NCBI RefSeq assembly: GCF_017352375.1
Contig: NZ_JAFEVR010000014.1
Location: 186,001 to 250,000 of the forward strand
Source: Mycolicibacterium sp. S2-37
GTDB taxonomy: Bacteria; Actinomycetota; Actinomycetes; Mycobacteriales; Mycobacteriaceae
DNA length: 64,000 nucleotides
Reading direction: 5' to 3'
The position numbers and the translations under genes are program-made. Positions 31,937 to 39,870 of the stretch are shown piece by piece. Position 1 is the first letter of the stretch, and each line of letters opens with the position of its first letter. The notes beneath the pieces are model-generated. The model was not told where the DNA came from. It made no database searches and saw only the letters and a list, made by a program, of their open reading frames with translations.

Positions 31937-31943
31937 CGGCACG

Positions 31944-33071
31944 GTGTACTCCACACCGTTCGTCGAGGCCATCGCGGAGGCCGAAGGCCTCGTCGCCGCC
32001 GCTCCGTTCATCGAAACCGAAGCCGATCTACTCGAAGGCCTGCAGTATCTGGCCGGCTGTATCGCCGCGTGTACGCACGTCGCCTTCGACTACGACCGCG
32101 ACCACCCGTTCCTGCACAGCGGCACCGGGCCGTTCACCAAGATGGGGCTCGACAACCCCGACACCATGTACTTCGGTACCCGGGTGCTACCCGGCCACGA
32201 ATATGTCGTGACCGGCAGGAGGGGCACCACCACCGATGTCAGCTTCCAGCTCATCGGCGGGGAGTACACCGACGAGGTCGTGCCCGACAGTGAGACCGCG
32301 TTCGACGACCGCAAACTCGACATCGCCGCCGACGGCACCTTCGAGTGGCGATTCACTCCGGAGGTGCCGGCGCAGCTGGTGATCCGCGAGGTCTACAACG
32401 ACTGGTCGGCACAGCGCGGCAGCTTCGCGATCGCGCGGACCGACACCGAGGGCACCGCGCCGCCGCCGCTGAGCAGGGAGCTGATCGAAAAGCGCTACAC
32501 CGTCGCCGGAAAACAACTCGTGCAACGGGTCAAGACCTGGCTGCAGTTCCCGAAGTGGTTCTACGACACGCTGCCGGTCAACACCCTGACCGCTCCGCGC
32601 CTGACACCCGGCGGCCTGGCCACGCAGTACTCGTCGGTCGGTCACTACGACCTGCGGTCCGATCAGGCGATCGTGATCACGCTGCCGGTCAGCGACGCGC
32701 CGTATGTCGGGTTCCAGCTCGGCAGCCTCTGGTACATCTCACTCGACTACATCAACCACCAGACATCGCTCAACGGAACACAGGCACAGGCCGATCCGGA
32801 CGGAAAGATCCGCATCGTGGTCTCCGACGCCAATCCCGGCGTCACCAACTGGTGCGAGACGCTCGGCCACGCCAAGGGATACCTGCAATTCCGCTGGCAG
32901 CGGGTATCGCGCGAGCTGACCGAGGCCGACGGCCCGACGATGGAGATCGTCGACATCGACCAGGTCGCCTCGGCGCTGCCGTACCACGATGCCAACAAGA
33001 TCTCAGAAGAGGACTGGCGCGCGCGGATCGCGCTGCGCCAGAAGCAAATCGGCGAAAGAATGGTGGGTTAG
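31944..33071 (+). CDS. KstR-regulated conserved protein, Rv3531c-like (DUF1214-like)
   Basis: Protein of 375 aa, orthologous by position and size to Rv3531c, a member of the KstR regulon without an assigned function. The segment NPDTMYFGTRVLPGHEYVVTGRRG recalls DUF1214/DUF1254-type proteins, and the C-terminal half contains LGSLWYISLDYINHQTSLNGTQ and NPGVTNWCETLGHAKGYLQFRWQR. No signal peptide or membrane segment is seen. GTG 31944 was chosen because it sits where the promoter predicts the transcript start; the open frame extends upstream to 31824 but through the IclR gene and KstR box. The following SDR starts two bases after its stop. Confidence 0.82.
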   Translation: MYSTPFVEAIAEAEGLVAAAPFIETEADLLEGLQYLAGCIAACTHVAFDYDRDHPFLHSGTGPFTKMGLDNPDTMYFGTRVLPGHEYVVTGRRGTTTDVSFQLIGGEYTDEVVPDSETAFDDRKLDIAADGTFEWRFTPEVPAQLVIREVYNDWSAQRGSFAIARTDTEGTAPPPLSRELIEKRYTVAGKQLVQRVKTWLQFPKWFYDTLPVNTLTAPRLTPGGLATQYSSVGHYDLRSDQAIVITLPVSDAPYVGFQLGSLWYISLDYINHQTSLNGTQAQADPDGKIRIVVSDANPGVTNWCETLGHAKGYLQFRWQRVSRELTEADGPTMEIVDIDQVASALPYHDANKISEEDWRARIALRQKQIGERMVG

Positions 33072-33073
33072 AC

Positions 33074-33868
33074 ATGGCTGCGTCACCTCACGGCCTGCTC
33101 CAAGACAAGGTCGTCGTCGTCAGCGGTGTGGGTCCTGCGCTGGGCACCACACTGGCGCGGCGCTGCGCTGAGGAGGGTGCGGATCTGGTGCTGGCCGCGC
33201 GCACCGTCGAGCGCCTCGAGGACGTCGCGCGGCAGGTCACCGACCTCGGCAGGCGCGCGGTGTCGATCGGCACCGACATCACCGACGAGGCTCAGGTGAA
33301 CAACCTCGTCGAGCAGACGCTGCAGGAATACGGCAGGGTCGACGTGCTGATCAACAACGCCTTCCGGGTGCCGTCGATGAAACCGTTGGCCAACACGACT
33401 TTCGAGCACATGAAGGACGCCATCGAGCTGACGGTGTTCGGCGCGCTGCGGATGATCCAGGGATTCACCCCCGCCCTCGCCGAGGCCAACGGTTCGGTGG
33501 TCAACGTGAATTCGATGGTCGTGCGCCACTCGCAGGCGAAGTACGGTGCCTACAAGATGGCCAAGTCCGCACTCCTGGCGATGTCGCAGTCACTGGCCAC
33601 CGAGCTGGGCGAACAAGGCATCCGGGTCAATTCGATTCTGCCGGGATACATCTGGGGCGGCACGCTCAAGAGTTACTTCGAGCACCAGGCGAACAAGTAC
33701 GGCACCTCGGTCGACGACATCTACAACGCCGCCGCAGTCAACAGCGACCTCAAGCGGTTGCCGACCGAGGACGAGGTGGCTTCGGCGATCCTGTTCATGG
33801 CCAGTGATCTGTCCAGCGGGATCACCGGTCAGACACTCGACGTCAACTGCGGGGAGTACAAGGCGTGA
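33074..33868 (+). CDS. SDR family oxidoreductase, Rv3530c-like, with atypical motifs
   Basis: Short-chain dehydrogenase (264 aa), ortholog of Rv3530c. The active-site pair Tyr157-x3-Lys161 (YGAYK) is present, but two signature motifs are altered: the cofactor loop is GVGPALG (residues 18-24) instead of TGxxxGIG, and NNAG is NNAF (93-96). These changes are typical of a divergent SDR branch rather than of decay, since the remainder (SVVNVNSMVV, GIRVNSILPGYIWG) is intact. KstR control with neighbours 31944 and 33865 points to a step on sterol-derived compounds; the substrate is unknown. Overlaps the sulfotransferase gene by four bases. Confidence 0.88.
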   Translation: MAASPHGLLQDKVVVVSGVGPALGTTLARRCAEEGADLVLAARTVERLEDVARQVTDLGRRAVSIGTDITDEAQVNNLVEQTLQEYGRVDVLINNAFRVPSMKPLANTTFEHMKDAIELTVFGALRMIQGFTPALAEANGSVVNVNSMVVRHSQAKYGAYKMAKSALLAMSQSLATELGEQGIRVNSILPGYIWGGTLKSYFEHQANKYGTSVDDIYNAAAVNSDLKRLPTEDEVASAILFMASDLSSGITGQTLDVNCGEYKA

Positions 33869-35010
33869 CGACCAGAACGAACGTCGGCACCGTCGAGGAT
33901 CTGCACGCCTCGGCCACCAAGGCCTGCGGTCTCGACGACTTCGGTTCCGACGACGACAACTACAAGGAAGCGCTCGGCGTGCTGCTCGACTCGTACGCCC
34001 GCGAGGCGGATCTGACCGAGCTCGGCAGCAAGATGCAGCGGTTCTTCGTCCGCAACGCGCTGGTGGCGCGGTTGGTGTCGGAGGCGGCGTTCAAGCAGTA
34101 TCCGCAGCACGTCGACGTGCCGATCGAAAAGCCCATCTTCGTCACGGGCCTGCCGCGCACCGGCACCACGGCGCTGCACCGGCTGCTCGCCGCCGACCCC
34201 CGTCACCAGGGGCTGGAGCTGTGGCTCGCGGAATTCCCGCAGCCCCGCCCGCCGCGCGAAACCTGGTCGCAGAACCCGGTTTTCCAGCAGCTGGACGCCC
34301 AGTTCACCAAGGCGCACGAGGAGAACCCGGACTACACCGGGCTGCACTACATGACCGCCGACGAGGTCGAGGAGTGCTGGCAGCTGCTGCGGCAGTCCCT
34401 GCACTCGGTGTCGTACGAGACGCTGGCGCACATCCCGGGCTACGCGCAGTGGCTGGCCCGCCAGGACTGGACCAAGCCCTACCGGCGGCACCGTCGCAAC
34501 CTGCAGCTGATCGGACTCAACGATCCCGAGAAGCGCTGGGTGCTCAAGAATCCGAGTCACCTGTTCGCCCTCGACGCGCTGTTCGCGACGTACCCGGACG
34601 CGCTGGTGATCCAGTGCCACCGTCCGCCGGAAACGCTGATGGCGTCGATGTGTTCGCTGGCGCAGCACACCACCGCGGGCTGGTCGAACACGTTCGTCGG
34701 CGACGTCATCGGCGCCGATTCGATGGAGACCTGGTCACGCGGGCTCGAGCGGTTCAACGCCGAACGCGCCAAGCTGGATCCGGCACAGTTCTACGACATG
34801 GACTACTTCGACTTCATCAAGGACCCGGTGGCCCAGGTCGAGGCCATCTACCGGCACTTCGGTATCGAGGTCACCGACGACTCGCGCGCGGCCATGGAAC
34901 GCAGCCACGAGGACAGCAAGAAGGGGCCGCGTGCGCCCAAGCACTCCTACTCGCTGAGCGACTACGGCCTCACCGACGAACAGGTCAAAGAACGCTTCAA
35001 GGGGCTCTGA
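33865..35010 (+). CDS. Sulfotransferase family protein, Rv3529c-like
   Basis: PAPS-dependent sulfotransferase-like protein (381 aa), ortholog of Rv3529c. The 5'-phosphosulfate loop is clear: PIFVTGLPRTGTTALHRLLA near residue 90, and the 3'-phosphate binding region is in VIQCHRPPETLMASMCSLAQHT near 250. GTG 33865 overlaps the SDR stop. As part of a KstR-controlled three-gene operon it may sulfate a sterol or sterol fragment, for export or detoxification (inference). It converges with the small CXXCH protein gene (five bases between). Confidence 0.87.
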   Translation: MTTRTNVGTVEDLHASATKACGLDDFGSDDDNYKEALGVLLDSYAREADLTELGSKMQRFFVRNALVARLVSEAAFKQYPQHVDVPIEKPIFVTGLPRTGTTALHRLLAADPRHQGLELWLAEFPQPRPPRETWSQNPVFQQLDAQFTKAHEENPDYTGLHYMTADEVEECWQLLRQSLHSVSYETLAHIPGYAQWLARQDWTKPYRRHRRNLQLIGLNDPEKRWVLKNPSHLFALDALFATYPDALVIQCHRPPETLMASMCSLAQHTTAGWSNTFVGDVIGADSMETWSRGLERFNAERAKLDPAQFYDMDYFDFIKDPVAQVEAIYRHFGIEVTDDSRAAMERSHEDSKKGPRAPKHSYSLSDYGLTDEQVKERFKGL

Positions 35011-35015
35011 GTACG

Positions 35016-35471
35016 TCAGCCGTCGCCGGGGGATGGGGCGCTCGAGAACTCCTCGAGACACCCCTCGGCGACCGCGTGCTTGATGCTGTCGGCCAGCCTG
35101 GGGCAGGACTTCGACCGGGCGGGCTGCCCGCCGGACTGCCTGACCTCGCTGAAGAACGCGCACCGGGACGCCGCCTCGCCGTTCCACTGCACCGCGGTAT
35201 GTCCGGGACCCAGCTTCTTGACGTCGACGGAGACATGACAGAAGCGACAGTCGACAGACACCAGCCCCGACGTCAGATACCGCTCCCGGTCTCGAGCCGT
35301 GGCCTCGCGCAGCGCCGCCGCCCGGTCGGGCGGGAAGGCCGGCGCCTTCGACCACGATCCGGTGCGACCGTTGCCGCCGGCGGGGTGGTCGTCGTCATCG
35401 TGGGCGCCGTAGAGCTCGAGCATCGATCGCGCGAGCGAATCGACGTCGGGCGCCTGTTCGCGCGGGGCCAC
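35016..35471 (-). CDS. Rv3527-like protein with CxxCH motif, downstream of kshA
   Basis: 151-aa protein of unknown function, ortholog of Rv3527 by position. It has C75-R-F-C78-H79 (a CxxCH motif), then W96, C104 and C123, a spacing that suggests a metal or Fe-S site. There is no signal peptide, so it is unlikely to be a c-type cytochrome. GTG 35471 shares a base with the kshA stop (TAG/GTG), so the two are translationally coupled; a role in KshA assembly or electron transfer is possible, since the known reductase KshB is not in this window (inference). Confidence 0.78.
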   Translation of the reverse strand: MAPREQAPDVDSLARSMLELYGAHDDDDHPAGGNGRTGSWSKAPAFPPDRAAALREATARDRERYLTSGLVSVDCRFCHVSVDVKKLGPGHTAVQWNGEAASRCAFFSEVRQSGGQPARSKSCPRLADSIKHAVAEGCLEEFSSAPSPGDG

Positions 35472-36658
35472 TACGGTGCCCCCTGTTCAGCCTTCTCTTT
35501 CTCGCTTCCGGCACCGGCGTCCTTCTCGGCGTCCCGACGCTTGAGGTTCTCCGCGATCTCACCGTGCCAGTACTCGTTGGCGGCGGTGGTGTCGACCTCG
35601 ATCTCGAAGCGGTCGGTCATCTCCGGGGTGACGTCGGCGACGTCGACGTAGAACTGCTGATACCAGCGGCGTAGCTGGTAGACGGCGCCGTCCTCCTCGA
35701 CCAGCAGCGGATTGTCGATGCGGGTCTTGTGCTTCCAGATCTCGACATCCTGCAGGAAGCCCTTGCTGACGCCTTCGGTGAACACCCGGGCCAGCTTGTC
35801 GGTGGTCTTCTCGTCGAGGCCCTTGGGCTTCTCGACGATCACGCCCCACTGCAGGACGAACGAATCCTGGGTCACGGGGTAGTGGCAGTTGATCAGGATC
35901 GACTCGGCCTTGAATCCGCCGTAGTTGTTGTGCAGCCAGTTGATCATGAACGACGGTCCGAAGTACGACGCCTCGGAGTCCAGATGCGCCTCTCCATAGG
36001 TGGTGCCCATGTCGCCGACGTCGGGCCGGCCGACGTTGTGCAGGTACTGGCTGGCGATGTGGCCCTCGAAGACGTTCTTGAAGTAGGTCGGCAGGCCGTA
36101 GTGGATGTAGAAGAAGTGCGCCATGTCGGTGACGTTGTCGATGATCTCGCGGCAGTTGCTGCCCTCGATGAGCATCGTGTTCCAGCGCCACTCGGTCCAC
36201 TCGTCGCTCTCGAACTCCGGGATCTCCGGGATCCGGACCTCTTCCGGCGGTGGATTGCCCTCGTGGTCGTGCCAGACGAACAGCAGACCGCCACGGACGT
36301 CGGTGTGCCACGCCCGGGTCCGCGCCAGCCGCGGAGTGCGCTTGGCGTAGGGGACCAGCTTGCACTTGCCGTCACCACCCCAGCGCCAGTCGTGGAAGGG
36401 GCAGGCGACGGTATCGCCCTTGATGGTGCCCTGGCTCAGGTTGCCCCCCATGTGGCGGCAGTAGCCGTCGAGGATCTTCACCTCGCCCTGCGAGTCGGCG
36501 AACACCACCAGCATGGTCCCGAAGATCTCGATGCCGTGCGGTTCGCCGTCCAGGTAGTCCTTGACGGGGCCCAGGCAGTGCCAGCCACGGGCAAAGCGGT
36601 CAGGCAGCGATCCCGTGTCGATCTCACGGATGCCGCTGTGAGCGGTGTCGGTCTTCAC
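35471..36658 (-). CDS. kshA: 3-ketosteroid 9-alpha-hydroxylase, oxygenase component
   Basis: Rieske non-heme iron oxygenase (395 aa) that hydroxylates C9 of 1,4-diene-3-ketosteroids, triggering ring B opening; electrons normally come from KshB. Rieske 2Fe-2S ligands: Cys67, His69, Cys86, His89 (YCRHMGG and CPFHDW). Mononuclear iron ligands include His181 and His186 in DNVTDMAHFFYIH. It aligns with Rv3526 throughout. The C-terminus is charged (EKDAGAGSEKEKAE). ATG 36658 follows GGAGG at 36666-36670; the KstR box lies 29 bp upstream. Confidence 0.97.
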   Translation of the reverse strand: MKTDTAHSGIREIDTGSLPDRFARGWHCLGPVKDYLDGEPHGIEIFGTMLVVFADSQGEVKILDGYCRHMGGNLSQGTIKGDTVACPFHDWRWGGDGKCKLVPYAKRTPRLARTRAWHTDVRGGLLFVWHDHEGNPPPEEVRIPEIPEFESDEWTEWRWNTMLIEGSNCREIIDNVTDMAHFFYIHYGLPTYFKNVFEGHIASQYLHNVGRPDVGDMGTTYGEAHLDSEASYFGPSFMINWLHNNYGGFKAESILINCHYPVTQDSFVLQWGVIVEKPKGLDEKTTDKLARVFTEGVSKGFLQDVEIWKHKTRIDNPLLVEEDGAVYQLRRWYQQFYVDVADVTPEMTDRFEIEVDTTAANEYWHGEIAENLKRRDAEKDAGAGSEKEKAEQGAP

Positions 36659-36687
36659 CTGGCGCCTCCAGTATCTTGGCTTCTAAC

Positions 36688-36701
36688 TAGAACACGTTAC
36701 A
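36688..36701 (-). promoter_or_regulatory. KstR box of kshA
   Basis: TAGAACACGTTACA fits TnnAACnnGTTnnA and lies 29 bp before the kshA start codon. A ribosome site lies between the two, so this is a leadered transcript. Confidence 0.85.
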
Positions 36702-36810
36702 GTTTTGCCGGGTGGTCTCGCAATGATTGGCGGGTGACCTGCGGCATACCCGCGGACAGGGGTGCTGAACCGGGTCCATCCAGCCGTTGCCCGGGGCATA
36801 CCGTAGAGCC

Positions 36811-37788
36811 ATGCGAGTCGGACAGGTGGCCGGGCTGTGGCGGTATCCGGTCAAGTCGCTGGGCGGTGAGCGCATCGAGCAGGCGGACATCGGCGAGCAC
36901 GGCGTCCTGGGCGACCGGCTGTGGGCGGTGCGCGATGTGGCACGCGATGTGACACTGTCGGCCCGTCGAGTACCTGCGCTGCTCACCGCGACCGCTCGCT
37001 ACCCCGAGCCGACACCGAGCGACGCCGGTCCGGGGAATGTGCCCGACGTCGAGATCACCTTCCCGGACGGCACGGTGGTGTCCGGCCGCGACGAGGCCGT
37101 GCACGCGAAATTGTCCGAATTGGCCGGCCGTGAGGTGCGCCTGACCGCGTTGCCGCCGGCCGGTGACCTCAGCCTGCACCGGCTCAGCAAGGCGGAACGC
37201 GACAACACCTCGATCGCGGCGCTGCGCACCGACTTCGGCATCACCGAGAACGAGAAGCTGCCGGACGTGTCGATGATGCGGATCTCGGATCTGATGACCT
37301 TCGCGCGGTACTCGACTCCGCCGGGCATGTTCGTCGACCTCGCGCCCGTGCACGTGATGAGCCAGACCAGCCTGGCGACGATCGGTGCGGAGATCGGCGC
37401 CGAGGTGGATGTGCGCCGGTTCCGGCCCAACGTGCTGCTGGCACTCGACGATCCGGACGGCGGATTGCCCGAACACCGCTGGACGGGCGGGCGGCTGACG
37501 CTCGGCGGGACGGTGCTCGAGGTGACGATGCCGACGATCCGGTGCGTGGTCCCCAGCCGAGCGCAACCGGGTCTGGATGTCGACCGCCGCATCACCAAGG
37601 TGGTGGCCGCCAGGGCGAACCGGTGCCTGGGCAGCTACTGCTGGGTCGACACCGGGGGCGCGGTGCGGACCGGCGATGAGGTGGTGCTCGCAGCGCGCCG
37701 TTCGAACGCGCTGACTGCCGCCGCCAAGCGGGCCAAGCGCCTCGCGTTCGGCGTCGCGACGGCCGCGGCCGACCGGTTGTCGCGCTAG
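36811..37788 (+). CDS. MOSC domain-containing protein
   Basis: Protein of 325 aa with an N-terminal MOSC beta-barrel (VGQVAGLWRYPVKSLGGERIEQADIGEHGVLGDRLWAV) and a C-terminal MOSC domain (FRPNVLLALDD... MPTIRCVVPSRAQ) in which the cysteine of TIRC is the conserved sulfur/molybdenum cofactor contact. Such proteins carry the terminal sulfur of molybdenum cofactor or act with it on N-hydroxylated substrates (mARC-like). ATG 36811 is used; the in-frame ATG at 36787 has no better ribosome site. Unrelated to the sterol genes in content. Convergent with the LLM oxidoreductase at 37805. Confidence 0.9.
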   Translation: MRVGQVAGLWRYPVKSLGGERIEQADIGEHGVLGDRLWAVRDVARDVTLSARRVPALLTATARYPEPTPSDAGPGNVPDVEITFPDGTVVSGRDEAVHAKLSELAGREVRLTALPPAGDLSLHRLSKAERDNTSIAALRTDFGITENEKLPDVSMMRISDLMTFARYSTPPGMFVDLAPVHVMSQTSLATIGAEIGAEVDVRRFRPNVLLALDDPDGGLPEHRWTGGRLTLGGTVLEVTMPTIRCVVPSRAQPGLDVDRRITKVVAARANRCLGSYCWVDTGGAVRTGDEVVLAARRSNALTAAAKRAKRLAFGVATAAADRLSR

Positions 37789-37804
37789 CCCGGAGCGCGG
37801 CGGA

Positions 37805-38695
37805 CTACTGCTGCTGCCACCCAGAGTGGATGTAGGTGTCGGCGAAGCGCTTCATCGAGTCGATCTTCTCGCCCACCGGAGCATCGAAGGCGAGGCCGTC
37901 GAACACCCACGGAATGCCGATGTAGTCGGTGACACCGGCGGCGACCAGGTCGCGATGGCCATCCACGCCGAACTTGTCGATGCACACGGCCTGGTATTCG
38001 AACGGGTCGTCGGCGCGCCCGGCGTCGGCCAGCAGCGTCTTGAGCTTCTTGATCGTCTCGGCCAACTGGTCGCACGTCATCATCGCGCTGGTCCAGCCAT
38101 CGCCGACGCGCACCGCCCGCTTGAGCGCCACATCGGTGTGGCCGCCGACGTAGAACGGCACCGGCACCGACGGCGCGGGGCTCATCTGGAGTCGGTCGAA
38201 ATCGTAGAACTCACCGTGGTGTTCGACCATGCCGCCGGCGAGAACCAGCTTGATGACGTCGATCATCTCGTCGACGCGCTTGCCGCGCTTCGCGTAGGGC
38301 ACCCCACACCACTCGAATTCCTCAGGAGCCCAGCCGATCCCGACACCGAAGCCGAAACGGTTGTTGGTCAGGTTCGCCACCGACCCGACCTGGCGGGCCA
38401 GCAACAGCGGGTTGCGTGAGCCGAGTTTCATCACGTTGGTGTAGAAGCGCAGCTTCGACGTCACCGCCCCCAACGCACCCGCGAGGATCAATGGATCGAC
38501 CCAGGGCGAGTTCTCGTCGAACATCCGCTTTCCGTCGGCGGTGTAGGGATAGTCGACGGACTGCTTCTCGAAGTAGAAGATCGAGTCGGGCAGCGCGATA
38601 CTGTTGAAGCCGAGTTCCTCAGCTGCCTTGGCGATCTCGATCAGCTGGTCGAGCGGGCTGAACGCGATGCTGATCGTGTACTGCATCCGGGTCAT
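37805..38695 (-). CDS. LLM class F420-dependent oxidoreductase (TIGR03619-like)
   Basis: Luciferase-like (bacterial LLM) oxidoreductase of 296 aa, likely using cofactor F420. The TIM-barrel start QYTISIAFSPLDQLIEIAKAAEELGFNSIALPDS, the RFGFGVGIGWAPEEFEWCGV loop and PVPFYVGGHTDVALKRAVRVGDGW are typical. It is cotranscribed with ltp3, ltp4 and the OB-fold gene (ATGA overlap with ltp3), so it probably reduces or oxidises an intermediate of sterol side-chain removal. I recall no counterpart at this position in M. tuberculosis, where Rv3524/Rv3525c stand next to kshA. Confidence 0.85.
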   Translation of the reverse strand: MTRMQYTISIAFSPLDQLIEIAKAAEELGFNSIALPDSIFYFEKQSVDYPYTADGKRMFDENSPWVDPLILAGALGAVTSKLRFYTNVMKLGSRNPLLLARQVGSVANLTNNRFGFGVGIGWAPEEFEWCGVPYAKRGKRVDEMIDVIKLVLAGGMVEHHGEFYDFDRLQMSPAPSVPVPFYVGGHTDVALKRAVRVGDGWTSAMMTCDQLAETIKKLKTLLADAGRADDPFEYQAVCIDKFGVDGHRDLVAAGVTDYIGIPWVFDGLAFDAPVGEKIDSMKRFADTYIHSGWQQQ

Positions 38696-39870
38696 TTGGC
38701 GACTGGCTTGTCGGCGCCGACCACCCACATCGAGAAGTACTGCGCGCCACCGCCGTACGCGTGGCCCAACGCCTTGCGGGCGCCCTGCACCTGGTGTTCG
38801 CCGCCCTTGCCCATCACCTGGATCGCCGACTCGGCGAACCGGATCATACCCGAGGCGCCGATCGGGTTGGACGACAGCACGCCGCCGGACGGATTGAACG
38901 GGATGCGGCCGGTCATCGCCGTTTCGCCTGCCTCGGTGAGCTTCCAGCCCTCGCCCTCCGCGGCGAAGCCCAGGCTCTCCAGCCACATCGGCTCGTACCA
39001 CGAGAACGGCACATACACCTCGGCGACGTCGATCTCGTCGATCGGGCTCTCGATGCCGGCGGCCTTCCACAGCGCTGCCGCGGCGTCCCGGCTGGCCTGC
39101 GGGTTGACCTGGTCGCGCCCGGCATAGGCCAGCGGTTCGGTGCGCAGGGCGGTGGCGTGGATCCACGCCACCGGATGCCCCTCGGCCACCCGGGCGTCGG
39201 CGCTCTGCTCGTCACCGATGACCATGGCGGCCGCGCCGTCGGAGGACGGGCAGGTCTCGTCATAGCGAATCGGATCCCACAGCATCGGCGACTCCATCAC
39301 CTTCTCCAACGTGATGTCGGCCTGCTGCAGGTGCGCCAGCGGATTCCTGGCACCGTTGAGGCGGTCCTTGACCGCGACCATCGCGCCGATGTGGGTCGGC
39401 GCACCGGAGCGGCGGATGTAGGCGCGCACGTGCGGTGCGAAATAGCCGCCCGCGCCGGCGCCGACGGGCTTGGTGAAGGGCACCGGAATGCTCAGCGCCC
39501 ACATGGCATTGGATTCCGACTGCTTCTCCCAGGCCATCGTCAGCACCCGGCGGTACTTGCCGGACTGGACGAGGCTGGCCGCGACGACGGCCGTCGATCC
39601 GCCCACCGACCCGGCGGTGTGCACGCGGATCAGGGGCTTGTTGGTCGCGCCGGTGGCATCGACCATGAACAACTCGGGCATCATGACGCCCTCGAAGAAG
39701 TCCGGGGCCTTGCCGACGACGACGGCGTCGATGTCGGCCATGGTGGCGCCGGCGTCGGCGAGCGCCCGATCGATCGCCTCGCGCACCAGGCCGTTCATCG
39801 AGACGTCCTTGCGCTTGGCGACGTACTTCGTCTGACCGGTGCCGAGGACGGCTGCGAGCTTCTTCGCCAT
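38692..39870 (-). CDS. ltp3: Thiolase-fold lyase Ltp3 (branched side-chain aldolase type)
   Basis: Thiolase-like protein (392 aa), nearly identical in outline to Rv3523. The position of the thiolase nucleophile reads IRVHTAGSVGGSTAVVAA without a cysteine, so it cannot act as an ordinary thiolase. It is consistent with a side-chain aldol-lyase, the role proposed in rhodococci for Ltp3/Ltp4 in removing C24-branched sterol side chains. The ETCPSSDGAAAMV and NPSGGVLSSNPIGASGM segments are conserved. Start shares a base with the ltp4 stop (TGATG). Confidence 0.93.
   Translation of the reverse strand: MAKKLAAVLGTGQTKYVAKRKDVSMNGLVREAIDRALADAGATMADIDAVVVGKAPDFFEGVMMPELFMVDATGATNKPLIRVHTAGSVGGSTAVVAASLVQSGKYRRVLTMAWEKQSESNAMWALSIPVPFTKPVGAGAGGYFAPHVRAYIRRSGAPTHIGAMVAVKDRLNGARNPLAHLQQADITLEKVMESPMLWDPIRYDETCPSSDGAAAMVIGDEQSADARVAEGHPVAWIHATALRTEPLAYAGRDQVNPQASRDAAAALWKAAGIESPIDEIDVAEVYVPFSWYEPMWLESLGFAAEGEGWKLTEAGETAMTGRIPFNPSGGVLSSNPIGASGMIRFAESAIQVMGKGGEHQVQGARKALGHAYGGGAQYFSMWVVGADKPVAK

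Noticed and set aside
35016..35471. CxxCH protein as a c-type cytochrome
   Set aside because: No signal peptide or membrane anchor, which heme attachment outside the membrane would need.
33546..35651. 701-codon open frame overlapping the SDR and sulfotransferase genes
   Set aside because: Out-of-frame reading of real genes. The product is Arg/Ala/Pro-rich with no motif, whereas the other frame has intact SDR and PAPS-binding motifs.
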